Assembly: GCA_963930645.1 (NCBI GenBank)
Contig: OZ005657.1
Location: 52,432,653-52,496,652, forward strand
Length of the DNA stretch: 64,000 bases
Direction: 5' to 3'
From: Salticus scenicus
Lineage: Eukaryota; Arthropoda; Arachnida; Araneae; Salticidae
Below, piece by piece: positions 23,925 through 35,599 of the stretch. Position 1 is the first letter of the stretch. Each line of letters starts with the position of its first letter. Below the pieces are notes generated by a model that was not told the DNA's origin, did not search any database, and worked only from the letters and a program-made list of their open reading frames with translations. The translations under genes and the position numbers were made by a program.

Positions 23925-26656
23925 GGGGGGGGGGGGGTTACATTATAAGAGAGAAAAATTGTTAATAGTTACTGGAATAGAGATGTGCTCAGGATGCCAA
24001 AATTTCATTTTAAATTACTATTATTCGAGATCGACAAAAAACTTGTAATCGCTCGAAACTAAAAAGTTAATACTGAAAGTAAAAGTAATATATGTTTTTT
24101 CCCTTCAGAATTCTTTACTAAAAATTCTTTTGAATTGTTGCATTTTTATATTTTTAAATACTTATATATTTTTATTTATATATTTACTTAAAGTAAAAAT
24201 GTATAAATACTTATATATTTTTATATACAGCGTAACAATTTAACTTACACATGTAATTTAATCGTAGAGCCTGGTCAAGCCAAACGTGGGCCCGGACCTA
24301 AGGTACATCTTCGGCCTTACTATAGCGTTAAGCAAAAAATAATAATTAAAGTAAAAAAAAAAAAAAACTTCAATGCATTATATGAATATATAAATTAGTG
24401 TTAGTAGATGTTTATTATATACTTTTTACTTATTTCGGATCTATAAAGCCAAAGCCATCGCGTAAATATCGCCATCGTATTTTTACCTTTAATTTACAAA
24501 TTACGCTTCATTATTCAACTTACCGGACGACCGGAGTCGAAGAATAAAATCCCTCTTCGTAATTTTTTTTAAAAAACTATTTTATATAAGAAATTTTTGG
24601 CCCTAAACTTCTTGCTTTTAATTCACGACCCAATCGGCCGCTGCGTTAATCAGGTCTTTGTTTAATCTTACCAATTTAGGAAAAAAAAAAAAAAAAAAAA
24701 AACTATCCGTCATACGCAAAAATCAATGTAAAAAATGTATCTCCTTTTCCAAATGCCGCCATGTCTTGAGAGGATGCCGAAATACAGAAATCCATAAAAA
24801 TGGAAAATACGGTTTTTTCCCGTCTCACAATCATGAGAAAAAAAGATACATTAATCAAGTAAGAACAATACTTGCAATCAAATCTAACTTGATCCGAAAC
24901 TGCAAGTCTCGAATTAGTGCCATTAGTTTCAAGTTTACGTCATTAGGTTCCATGATTTTTAATTGAAATCTGACTTTTCAAATAATTATTCAGTGGCAAC
25001 ACACTAATTGTTCAATTAATAAATTAGTAACGTTTTTAAGTAATTTGTTTACTTTTGTTTGTTTGTTTTGAAAGCTTAAATTTAAAAGATTTAAAAAGGC
25101 TTTAGTGAAAGGTCTAAGATAACAAGTATGTTATTTTTGTTGTTTTCTTGATTTTTACATTAATATTTAAGTTTTAATTATTTTTTAATAAAACTAATAT
25201 CAGTAGATTGTGTACAAAATCGGAAAAAAAAAAAAAAAAATTAAGAGTAATAACAATCGCTAACATTTAAAAACGACAATCGCAGGATTGTGGATTTTTC
25301 GAAATTCCCGGGCAGAATTAAAGACATTAATAAATAATAGGAAAAATATATCTTTAAGTTTCGCTAATAATGGCGGCTCAATCATTGCGCAAGTGTAACG
25401 TGCTGCCGTTGGAAGTTGAAACGCTATGTAAATAAATTCGAAAACTATTAAAAAAAAAAAAAAAAATGAACGAGTACACACGCATTTCTTTTTTTAAACA
25501 ATAGATTTTGCACATGCAAAATTAAATATATATACTAATAAATATTAATTTAGTAAGATTATTATTACTATTTTTTAAATTTCTTATCTGTTGTATTATA
25601 TTTAAAACTAACTTAAACTAAAAAAAAACTTTAACAAATTTGTCATTCCTTCAAAAATATAAAAATAAAATACAAATACGAGATTTATTTATTTATTTTT
25701 ATTTTTTGACAGTTTTTACTTTTAAATTATCATTAATCATTTATGAGAAATAAATAAACTGAATGAACAAAGATCTCATTCTTGAAATTACAAAGTTATA
25801 TATAAGTATACTATATAATATTTTTTTCTAATTAGGTTTTCAGCATAAATTTGCTTTCCAGATTTGACCTGCAATAGAACTAATTGGGGAAAAAAATAAA
25901 TAAATAAAAGTTCTTAATCTCACCTTTGAAAACCAAAGTCAACCTATTTCAAACTAAAAAAAAAAAAAAAAAAAAAAAAATTATCTTCTGTGTATAACTC
26001 TTTAAAGACCTGATTAAAAACTTAAGTTTAATTTACAAATAAAAATCAAAGTCAAACATGTGGAGGTGTTTAGAATAATGTGTAAACCGATATTCATCTT
26101 TTTCTACTGCTTCTGGCATTTTCGCATTTTGCTAAAGCTTTTTTCTTATCTGATTTTAGCTTTTTTGCTAAAGAAAATTTTTACTCAGCTTAAACCCTGC
26201 AGAGGGAGGATTTGTGGATTAAAAAGTATGAATTATGATAAATAATTTCTTTGTTACAACTTTTCAAAACAGAAAAATTATTTCAAAATATGTATCTTTC
26301 TCAATTTTGTGGACATATGGTACATATGATTACCCTAGTTTATTTGGTATTTAATAAATGACCTTTGTGATAAATAATTTTTTCTTTAGTAAATGTAGCA
26401 GTTTAATCTTCAAAATATGATATTTCTCGCATAGTTATTAATACCATCCTAAAGATGAAATAAGGCAATGACCAATAAAGCTTAACTTTTCCCCACAAGC
26501 AAGGAAATTCTTAACCCCCCCCCAAACATCCCTACGAAAAAATTTAGTCTTTTAGCTTTTCCCTTGTTTTTTCTAGCACGGGCCACCACTGGTCGGAGAG
26601 TCTCAAAAATTTATATCAATGAGAGATAGAGCAATTGTACTTTATAGGATCTTGAA
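23925..26656. other. AT-rich intergenic-type DNA, nothing recognised
   Basis: Starts with a G13 run. Short frames at 24658, 25260 and 26060 depend on A/T tracts or are compositionally random. A less AT-rich patch at 24265-24315 (GTCAAGCCAAACGTGGGCCC) is unassigned. Confidence 0.5.
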
Positions 26657-27831
26657 CAGGGTTGGCCCAAACCCGGGTATTTCTAGAAAACCCCAACTCA
26701 TAGGTTTTTTGTGAGCTTTTGCTTAAATACATTTGCATTGCAATGTGAGCTATGTTATAAGGCCAATTAGTTGTATAATACACCTAATTATATTAAATTA
26801 TTAATTAATATTTATCTCAGAAATAAAAATTGGTTTAATTCTAATATTAAATTTAAATAGTGTTAATTAGTAAGATTAAGCTATGTTTTATTATTAAGAA
26901 TATTTATTTTGAATAAATATTCTTAATGAAAATAACTGATAAGACAAAAGAATTTAAATTCTTAAGTACAATACATATTTTAATTTTTTAATTATAAAAA
27001 TAAGTTTAAATCCCAATAATTTTGCCTATATAAAGATGCTAAATCAATTAAAAACTATATTTATCAATTATTAACAACAATATATACTCTAAGTTCTAAA
27101 AGGAAATGTTTACATTTGGAACACAAATTGTCAAAGCTAGAGGTACGCACAACCTGCGGTCTGGGGCTACATGTGTCCCAGTAGTCAGCAATTTGTGGCC
27201 CACAGAAGGATCAATATTTTAGGTCAGATTAATCCTCAGCAGGAGAGAAAAAAATGAGTGAAAGAAAAATTATTTTATTTGTTGCATTTGCAAAACTGGC
27301 ATTTACAATTATTTGGGGGGGGGGGAAGGCGGAAGTTATAAAAAGGTTGGTTTTTATATATATTTCTGTTTGAGAGCTAAGTTTTCCATTCTACTTCTCA
27401 TTATTAATGCAACCAACAGTATGTTCATTAATTTTTATTGGAAAAATCATGGAATAATCTACTAGTAAGTAGTTACAGCTTTATCTGAGAAGATTAAAAT
27501 ATGAAAAATGTAACAATCAGTAAGTCTTTTCAAATGTGTCTCCAAAACATAATTATGAGTGTTACAATTAATGATGAAGCGTAAATTTATAGTAGTAATT
27601 TATTTCCATTTAAAAAAAAAATAATAAATAAAATAATAATTTAATGTGCAATTAGTTGAATTTGTCTGGTAACATAAAAAGGATGAATTGATGCTTATTA
27701 TTTTGTAGAACTGAAAAAAAAAAAAAACCACAGACCACAATAATGATGGCAATCCTTTATGATTTATGGGGTTGCAATAGAGCAGTGGCTAAAATAGTGT
27801 ACTGGGAGTGATTTTACAACAACAGGTAGAG
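26657..27831. other. AT-rich region with two solitary hAT-like ends
   Basis: CAGGGTTGGCCCAAACCCGG at 26657 and GTACGCACAACCTGCGGTCT at about 27142 (followed by TGTGTCCCAG and TTTGTGGCCCAC) resemble common hAT termini, but neither has a visible partner. A small perfect hairpin (ATTAAGAATATTTAT and its complement) spans 26893-26927. Confidence 0.4.
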
Positions 27832-28072
27832 GAGAGGAGGGTATTATGGAATAGTCGGGAAATATGGAATATCGAGGTTTCGGCTCCGATTAGTGCTGCT
27901 ATCTCTTCAAAATACTATGAATTACTCAAGAAGGATTCCCATGAAGATGAAGCAATACAGTAAGAAGCAACCGCTTGTTGCTGTTGTACCATTCTCTATA
28001 GAACAAAGTATGTTTTGTGATTTTTAAAAGTTTTTGCAGGAAAGTTTTCAAACATTTAAACTTTCTAGTACA

Positions 28073-29152
28073 CAGGGCCCGCTTTACCATTAGGCGAACC
28101 TATAGGCGGTCGCTTAAGGCCGCAAGAAAAGCAGGGCTGCCAAAAATAATTAGAACACTGCGCAAAAGCTTGAGAAAAAAAAAAAAGAAAGAAAGAAAGA
28201 AAAAGGCGAAAATTAAAAAAACAATTTTTGATTTTCACTCTTTTAAGGCATATATGAGTATTAAATTGTAAATTTAAGAGTAATCTTCTTTAAAAATTTT
28301 AACTTTGTGCAAAAACACCGTAAGGTATTAAAATATTGACTTTTAATAAACATACGCTTTGAATTGTATTGTGATAATGAATGAAGACTAGATCATTTTA
28401 AATTACACGAAAAAGAAGGAAAGGGGGGAGGGAGGAGGATGAAGATATTTTCAATTGCAACCCGAACAATTTGATTTTAGACTTAAGCATTCCACCATAA
28501 CAGATCTTTAGAGTAGCAGAATTCATTTGCAATAGTTTTATTAAACATGAAAAAGTCGGAGTCTTTTTTCTTGGCATTACACAGTTGACTTTGACACAGT
28601 TTCACATGGCGGCCTAATTTTTAAACTCATCCAAAAATTTTCTGTTTCATTCCATTGCAATATGTTTTTACTCAAAATTTCGGCGAACAGCTTTTGGTGA
28701 ATCAGTACATGTGATCCCATGTACAAAACGGAGATTCTTATAGGCAAAAATTTTAAGGCATTTTCCTAACTAAATAAGTCAGCATGGTCAGGTAGAAAAG
28801 CTAAAACTTTGTTTCAACCTGTTTATTTTTTCTTATTCATAAATATGCCCGGTCCAACTAAATTTTTTCAAAAATTGCGAAAGTTGTTTAAATTTATATT
28901 CACCTATAATATTAGAATAAGTTGAGTCTTAATATAATAACTTATAATCAAAAATATTTTTTCTAGTGTGAACTTCTCTTTTCCTTTTTTTTTTTTTTTT
29001 TTTTTTTTTGTAAGGGGGAAGGAGGGAGATCCGAGACTGAAAATTTACATGGGGTTACATGAAATATGTAAGCTGCACTAACGTAATATCTTTTAGAGGG
29101 GGCCGCCAAAAATATATTGCCTAGGGCAGCTAAAATTGTAAAGCGGGCCCTG
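28073..29152. mobile_element. 1080-bp hAT element with perfect TIR and TSD
   Basis: Ends CAGGGCCCGCTTTAC and GTAAAGCGGGCCCTG (perfect 15-bp TIR) lie between exact 8-bp duplications CTAGTACA at 28065-28072 and 29153-29160. Beyond the TIR, both ends carry GGC(G)GCC / AGGGC blocks. The interior is AT-rich, has T19 and A-rich tracts, and encodes no transposase, so the element must be moved in trans. Related copies are at 1046-5026 (reversed, expanded) and 61341-61700 (left part only). The 28017-28271 frame is a by-product. Confidence 0.93.
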
Positions 29153-29349
29153 CTAGTACACAGGTGATTTGAACATTGATGTTAAGCATAATGTATGCTC
29201 AAAGAATTGTATTTTGTTATACATTGGACGTTTTTTAGCTGAAAATATTTTGTCTATCAATTTAAAAGTTCATTTTTAAAGATGGTGTGTCGGGTATTAT
29301 GGAATACTAGGTATTTCATAGTATCAACTGAAATTGACTTCATGTGTTC

Positions 29350-29430
29350 AACTAAAGAAACAGAAAATAAAGATGCAGAATGTATCTTCTGTCACAGAAA
29401 ATTCTCCGAAGATGATTTTAAGAAGTCTAA
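29350..29430 (+). pseudogene. Possible DDE-transposase C-terminal fragment
   Basis: A short open stretch reads AECIFCHRKFSEDDF: a C-x2-C pair followed by an F-S-E-D motif, similar to C-terminal metal-binding tails of pogo/jerky-type transposases. About 25 codons only, so weak. It lies inside the TIR pair 27832-29690, which supports but does not prove the link. Confidence 0.3.
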
Positions 29431-30129
29431 TTAGTTTTTCTATGGTTTAAACAGTTACTATCTATTCCATATTACCTGAATATTTCATATTAACCTCCAT
29501 TTGTAACTTTTTTTTTTTAAAGTAAACTTTTTATAACAATAAACAATTTCTGGATTTTTTTTTCATTGACAATTCATTACAAATAATTACACTATGTACT
29601 CATCATGATTGTAGGGATTTTTATTAAAAATAAGTAAAGTTATTTTAAGAAATGTAAATGGTATTCCATGATACCCTCCTCTCACCTATAGTTGACAAAA
29701 CATTCAAATGTTTTTATCGGGTGAGATTAGAACATTTTGTGCTTCAAAACGACCGCCAAGATTTTAAATGGTTGAGAATGTACTGGGGTTACAGTCACAA
29801 AAATAAAAGACATCACGATTTTCAGTTCAGAGATGCCAACCTTGTAGGACAGTTTTCAGTAGTAGACAAGAAATTTTTCAGTAGTTTTGAGTACTTGTCA
29901 GTAGTCTGGTAGGTTGGTCTTATATACGGAAATTCAAATTCATATTTTAAAATATTTTATAAGTTATACACTCAAAAATGATTTATACATGAAACCCTAA
30001 TAAGTTAGTTTGTTATACACCTTTTAAAATAATAAATAAGAGTCTGACAATTTGTTTTAATAAATGATGAAATTAATTATGAATTATCTAAGCAATGAAT
30101 TTTATGCTGCACAACCTAACAATTTGTTA

Positions 30130-30953
30130 TTAACTTCTGCATAAAGGATCAGTTGGCATTTTTGTTCAGTAAAAAAGAAGACACTTTTTTTTTTTTACCT
30201 ATCATATTAGGTGCATTATCAGTGGAGAAGCTTGTACATTTTTCCCCAGGTAAGATTCTTCTTTTTTATTTCTTGATCCAAAATTTTAAAAATACCTTCG
30301 CCGGTATTATCGCAACATTCAAGTAAAGATAATAAACAAATTTTAATTTCCCCCGATTCTTTGTCGTAATATGAAATTAAGAATGGATAGAGTTTTTTAT
30401 CTCCGGAATCATTACTTCCATCTGTACTTAAAGAAAAACACGTATCCTTACATTTTGATATAAGATATGAAACTGTATTTTCTGCCATATTTTTAATCAA
30501 ACATGAACATTTAGTCCTTGCACAGCTGAATTGTTTAGCTATTCGTGAATCGGGAAACATCTTTACAAATAAGTGTTTCGAATGATCAGCTGCTGCAATT
30601 GGAATGTTGTGCTCAATAATAAATCGAGTGAATAGTAATTCCGCATTAATGACGTTGAAATCATCATTATTCTTGAAGAAGCTTGAGACCTCTCTTGTGT
30701 TCCGTACAGCTTTGGCATTTTCTATATGCGATTTAGCAAGCATGTGTCGCCGACAGTCATCGCGACCACCATGTGCGATATTAAAATCTTTGTAGCAATA
30801 TGAACAGAATGCCATATTCTCCGATTTCTTAGAAGCCCGTAAACATGGGAATTCGGATGCATATGACTCTCTAAATCTCTGACAGCTTTTTTTCTTAACA
30901 GACGATATCCCATTTTCAGGTTCGGGAGACAACGATAGTTTTTCTGAACTCAT
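30130..30953 (-). pseudogene. hAT transposase N-terminal part, frameshifted
   Basis: A 244-codon frame begins at an ATG at 30953. Residues C50, C53, H70 and H76 form a BED-like zinc finger (C-x2-C-x16-H-x5-H), the DNA-binding part of hAT transposases. Residues around D178 (SLSTDGSNDSG) resemble the first catalytic Asp region of the RNase H-like core, followed by YPFLISYYD. After W236 the frame is lost: the adjacent frame continues with TSFSTDNAPNMIG, the expected second conserved Asp block, so a one-base shift in a GGGG/AAAAA tract near 30246-30250 broke the gene. Similarity fades after about 30130. The remaining two thirds, including the insertion domain and dimerisation tail, are absent. 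Other hAT remnants in the window are not obviously from the same copy. Confidence 0.85.
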
Positions 30954-31114
30954 TCTAATATAATTGGTATAACACTATAAAAGTAACATTTCTTGATCTT
31001 TCAATTTAATAGACGATTCACAAGAAAAATAAACACGTAAATGTTTTCCGATATACAACTGAACAAATTAATATGAAATTGAAATAAAAGGAAATGTAAC
31101 ATCCAAACAACAAC

Positions 31115-31400
31115 CGAGTATTTCCCGCGGTCGCGTAGCGTCGCATGCACGCCGGCACCGCACGTGCAGTTGATAGGGTTACTGCAATTTTTCTCCTGTA
31201 CCTGTACTCTTCTTCAATCCGCCAAAGTTCAAACGCACTTCGTTCTTTCTTTTCCCCGTTCTTCCCGTAACGATCTAAAAAGAGCATTCGTACTTCGTAC
31301 GGAGCCCTATCACGCTTGCGCGTCTCTAAGGGAGGCTGTTTTCGTTTGCGTCACTGCATGACGTAGTGATCGCTTTCTGCTTGGCGAGTTTGATAGGTAA
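31115..31400 (-). promoter_or_regulatory. CpG-rich putative promoter/leader of the hAT element
   Basis: Local base composition changes sharply to GC-rich with many CG dinucleotides (CCCGCGGTCGCGTAGCGTCG and TCGTACTTCGTACGGAGCCC), just upstream of the transposase ATG and inside the element ends. No TATA box is assigned. The frames at 31018 and 31164 are shadows. Confidence 0.4.
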
Positions 31401-31821
31401 AGAAACCTCAGTTTTATCAGTCAAGCGCTCTTTTGGCGTAATAAAGGAATTGAATTAAGAAGAAATTTTAAAAATCGTAGTAATACAGGTTTTTTCCGTA
31501 GTCCGTAATTATTCAAATATTTTTTTTTTTTCCGTAGAAACTACGGGTAAACCGTAGAAAATGGCATCTCTGAGTAGTAGATGTAGTTGCTGCTGGTTAC
31601 TGTCATGATAGTTTAGCTAGTTGTTAACAGGTACATAATCACAGATGTTATCAGAAGAAAGTCATGTTGGAGGCTGACACCGAATCCTTAACTTGTTTGA
31701 AAAGGTCAAAAATAAAAATTTATTAATTCATAAATGTCTGATAGAACTACACTTGATGATCTACACCCCCGTTTCCTTAGCTATGTCCTTGGTTAATAAT
31801 AACAGGAGACTTGGCCTTGGA

Positions 31822-32042
31822 ATATTAAAACCTGAATAAACTACTACGTCAGAAACTCCAAAGAAAAATATTGGAAATGCATACAGCTGTTTCAGTAGCC
31901 TTTAGCATACAGTCTTCAGTGCAAAAAGGATGCTTCTTTTTTGCACTGAAGACGGTACGCTAAAGGCTACGAAACAGCTGTATGCATTTCCAATATTTTT
32001 CTTTGGTGTTTCTGACGTAGTAGTTTATTCAGGTTTTAATAT
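31822..32042. repeat. 221-bp long imperfect palindrome
   Basis: Arms of about 105 bases (left starts ATATTAAAACCTGAATAAAC, right ends GTTTATTCAGGTTTTAATAT) pair with few mismatches and one 1-base indel around a loop of about 10 bases (31928-31937). A direct repeat TATGTCCTTGGTT lies left of the left arm (from 31784) and immediately right of the right arm (from 32040), suggesting an insertion or template-switch event. The 31930-32154 frame is half of the palindrome. Confidence 0.85.
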
Positions 32043-32089
32043 GTCCTTGGTTGTTATCAATAGTTTAGCAAACCAAATCCTCATCAAAA

Positions 32090-32640
32090 TCGTAAACAAT
32101 GGAAAAGAAGAGGGGGGGGGGGTCACAAAAAATTACATGGGTAAGAGATACTGAACATTTTTTTTACCTCTTTATAGGTTCTATAATATAATAAAGCATT
32201 TTTAAAGTGAATATTGACACCTATGCTCGGAATAGACAAAGAGTAAAAAATACACACTTCTGTGGAGCGTTTGGATCACCGATACCAGGATTTTTTTTTT
32301 TTTTTTTTTTTTGAAGGTGAGGGTAGGGAAGAATAAAAAAAAATGTGTGGGTGAGAGATATAGATAAATTCTAGTTCTTGATAGGTTCCGGAATCTAATT
32401 AAGTAAGTTTATTGATAGTTATGTTGCAGATGGAGAAAGATCAGAAATCACAAGGATTCTGCAATCTGTTTGATCGTCGATCGTTAGTGGGTGGAACGGG
32501 GAGGGGGGGGGGGACAAAAAAATTACATAAATGAGAGAAACTGAACAACTTAGTTTATTTATATGTTTTAGAATTTAATAAAGTGTGTATTAAATGAATA
32601 ATGAAATTTATGCCGTGGATGGAGAAAGATTGAAAACTGC
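32090..32640 (+). repeat. Three-unit tandem repeat, ~190-200 bp, same family as 12195-12570
   Basis: Units share a G-tract, ACAAAAAATTACAT, GAGAGA, TTATAGGTTCTA or GATAGGTTCC, TAATAAAG, ATTGACA, GGAGAAAGAT and GTTTGGATCACCGA or GATCGTCGATCG. The 32568-33011 minus-strand frame overlaps it and is not a credible gene. Confidence 0.65.
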
Positions 32641-33938
32641 TGTTTTTTCTGCCAGTATTGGGAGATTTGGAATCTGCCCAATACTATTTTGGAAATAAAC
32701 TGCAGAAAAAAGAGAAAAAAAAAACTGCAATGTACAGCCTGCATCTCGCATTTTCTGCTATGGAGAATGTAAGTGTGTGTATGTGAACACAATAGCGTCA
32801 ATTCTTTGTTTGAATGAATCTGCACCTGTATGCTGGGGTGCAGAACATATCCAAACACACAAATGATTTTGGGGGCAAATTTTGGAATTTTCTTAAAATG
32901 AAAATGAAAGCAAAAGAAATATGACTGAAAAAACAAATTTTCTAATATTAAACAAGTAACAGCTGTATTCTTTTTAAAAACATGTATTTCTTTCAAATAC
33001 CAAATACACAAATCTCAACCCCAGATAGTAATACACTGAATGAACAAAGATTTTATTCTTGAAATTACAAAGTTATATATATTTTTTCTAATTAGGCTTT
33101 CTGCAAACTTCGACTCCAGTTTTCGACAGACTCCAGTTTTTGACATAGACCAAAGGTCCATCTTTTAATTAATTTTTATTATGCAGATTGCATACAGTGG
33201 AAACAAATTAATTTTAAGTTTTAAGGGTTTCAATAAAAAGTAACCTGACCAGTGTTCAATTGTTATGACACATCAAATACAAAAGTTTTAACAAAAAAAC
33301 AGTTTTATTCAACAAAACATAAATATATATTAAACTTTCAAAAATATGACAAAAACAAGATTACCTTTTCAGGTGGTGAACCAGACATAGCAATAAGCAC
33401 AATCTATAATCATGCACTTGAAGAACAATCACATTTCGTTTTAATAACAAAACATCCGCGATCGCCAGGTTGATCAGCGGGAAATAGGATGATACCTATA
33501 CTTCCGCGATCGCCAAGTTGACCAGCGAAAGTAAAACAAGATGTATTAGCACAGAGTAGCAACGATGAGGATTATGCTTACACACTGTTAATTATATGAT
33601 TTAATTTAGAAGATTTTAATTTCACTTTTAACAACTTTAGATCTTTTCAAACTTAACAATTGCTGCTTAAAAAGCAGCTAAACAATATATAACATCACTC
33701 AAAAAAACAAATTTAACGACCTCATTTCAAAAACATCGATTATCAATTTATATTTCAAGAGTTCTCATCACCCGCGAATGACGAAAAAACTCTACCCTTT
33801 AAGAAGGAACAAATTCAAAGAAAACAAAAACTTAACAATTAAACATATGTAAACTTTAAACAACGGCAGCCATCGTTTCTAAAAATGCAATAGCCAAAAG
33901 AGCATAACTAGCTTAGCTGTAATAACACTAAAAGCACA
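32641..33938. other. No gene recognised; short direct repeats
   Basis: CCGCGATCGCCA(G/A)GTTGA(T/C)CAGCG occurs twice, near 33457 and 33503. GACTCCAGTTTT motifs near 33100-33140 recur in the same orientation near 38975-39010, on the far side of the 4.6-kb hAT insertion. The less AT-rich flanks of that insertion may be older single-copy DNA. Confidence 0.4.
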
Positions 33939-33997
33939 CAGGGGCGTAGCTTGAGGGGGGGGAGTCTCCCCCCCCAATGTTTTAAAAAATAGGGTGG

Positions 33998-35060
33998 CAT
34001 ATTGAAGTTTCTGGGGGTGCTGTTTTGCGACTTAAAGTTCATTTGAAAGTGGATCATAATTTTGTTAATTATCGTTATTTAACAAAAACACTTAAGAGTT
34101 TTATGTATCACAAGCTGATCAACTGGTTCACCGACCAGCAAAAAAGTTGTGTCTGACTGTAGCAAACTCACGTTTGGTGGCGCCTGCGGCGCCCTCTAAA
34201 CTAGTTAGACGCCTAAAACAGCCTGTTTTTCCTATCGTGCAAACGACCCTTGAAAATTCTCATCGTATTCATGACGCTTAAAAAATCTGATCATAACGAA
34301 TTCCTGTTTGGGGGCGCCTATGGCATGAGTTCCCGTTTTGTTCACTTACAATAGCCTGTTCGCTTACCGTACAAAAGACAGTTGGATATTCTAATCGTAT
34401 TCGGGACCCTTTAAGAGTTGCAAACTCCAGCTGAACGGCGCCCTTCCCTGTTCAGGCACCTTCAAAGGCATAATGAGGTTTCTGGGGCGCTGTTTTGCAT
34501 CTTGAAGTTCATTTGAAAGTGGATCATAATTTTGTTGATTATCATTAGTTACCAAAAACACTTAAGATTTTTATGCATCAGAAGCTTCCTTCGGCAACCA
34601 ACTGGTTCACCCACCAGCAAAAAAAGTTCGCATTAAAATGTCTGACTGTAGCAAACTCCCGTTAGGTGGCGCCCTCTTAACTAATTAGACGCCTAAAACA
34701 AACCTTTGATAACGTGCATAACAACCAATTTTCCTACTGTGCAAACTATCCTCGAAAATTCTCTTCGTTATCACGACCCTTAAAAAAATCTGATTATAAC
34801 AAATTCCTGTTTGGGGGCGCCTATGGCATGATTTCCCATTTCAAACACTTACAATAGTCTGTTCGCTTACCATGCAAAAGACTGTTGTAAACTTTGATCG
34901 TATTCAGGACACTTAAGAATAAGTTTGCAGCAAACTCCAGCTGAGCGGCGCCCTTCCAAGTTCAGGCACCTACAACAGCATGTTTGCTTACCATGCAACG
35001 ACCCTTGAAAATTCTGACCTTAGCAAATTCACGCTCTGTGGCGACTGCGGCGCCCTTCTC
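33998..35060 (+). repeat. Higher-order tandem repeat with ~125-bp monomers
   Basis: Two long units (from about 33998 and 34469) share GTTTCTGGGG, GTTCATTTGAAAGTGGATCA, TGTCTGACTGTAGCAAACTC, GACGCCTAAAACA and GCGCCTATGGCATGA in the same order. Within each, GGCGCC-centred sub-repeats recur (34180, 34313, 34437; 34668, 34816, 34947; then 35049) with GTTCGCTTACC and CCTTGAAAATTCT blocks. A third long unit is truncated. GC content is well above the flanks. The frame at 34984-35220 falls across it. Confidence 0.75.
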
Positions 35061-35395
35061 CCATTGCAGATACTTACAACTGACTCGTAAGTATGCACAA
35101 TCGCTTTCTCACCTCCAAAGACTTAAAATTACGTTTTTTCAAGACCTTAGCTCGGAAAAAAAAAAGCAGTTTATTGTACGTTATGGCTATTGTATAAAAA
35201 CGAAATTAGATAAGGTTTGATTTGGTTATAACGATTTCTCACTAACAATTTTTGATTCTAAGTGATCCTTTAAGCAAATTTTTTATTTTAGTTTCATCGT
35301 TTACGGGTTTTCAAATATTTATAAGTCTATAGAATTCAACTAGTGTTTCATGACATGAAATAGCGCAAGGAAGCTGATTTATCATCGCATTAATA

Positions 35396-35523
35396 GGCAC
35401 ATATTGGGCAATTGACGACGGTTTTGGATTAACGCCCCAGTTTGCGATCCGAAGACAAGCCATCACAATTTTTATCTTCTGCGGAAGAGGGCTCCTCCGC
35501 TTCAGTATCTTACAGAGGTATTA
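35396..35523 (+). repeat. Dispersed repeat X, copy 2
   Basis: Matches 22103-22236 in order and strand (GGGCAATTGACGACGGT, AAGCCATCACAATTTT, CTCCTCCGCTTCAG, CAGAGGTATTAT). Reading frames differ between copies. Confidence 0.65.
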
Positions 35524-35599
35524 TTTGCACGGAGCATGAAGGATATTGCAGCTACGACAGAGTTTATGTGCACCAGAGACTGACTTTCATGATAATCTT

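Larger units (their letters stand above)
27832..29690. mobile_element. TIR-bounded element carrying a nested hAT copy
   Basis: AGAGGAGGGTATTATGGAAT at 27834-27855 is mirrored at 29663-29688 (complement GAGAGGAGGGTATCATGGAA). The nested 28073-29152 insertion accounts for most of its length; without it the element would be about 780 bp. No clear TSD. A possible transposase C-terminal remnant is at 29350-29430. Confidence 0.5.
29828..31572 (-). mobile_element. hAT element with broken transposase
   Basis: CAGAGATGCCA at 29828 and TGGCATCTCTG ending at 31572 form an 11-bp TIR. Subterminal parts have repeated CAGTAGT (left) and CTACGG (right). It contains the minus-strand transposase remnant and, upstream of it (31115-31400), a CpG-rich stretch that could be its promoter and 5' leader. 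The flanking octamers TTTCAGTT and AGTAGTAG do not match, so no TSD survives. The interior lost most of the transposase. Confidence 0.75.

Noticed and set aside
32568..33011. 147-codon minus-strand frame
   Set aside because: Rich in Phe, His and Ile from an AT-rich strand, overlapping a tandem repeat. No motif or plausible start context.
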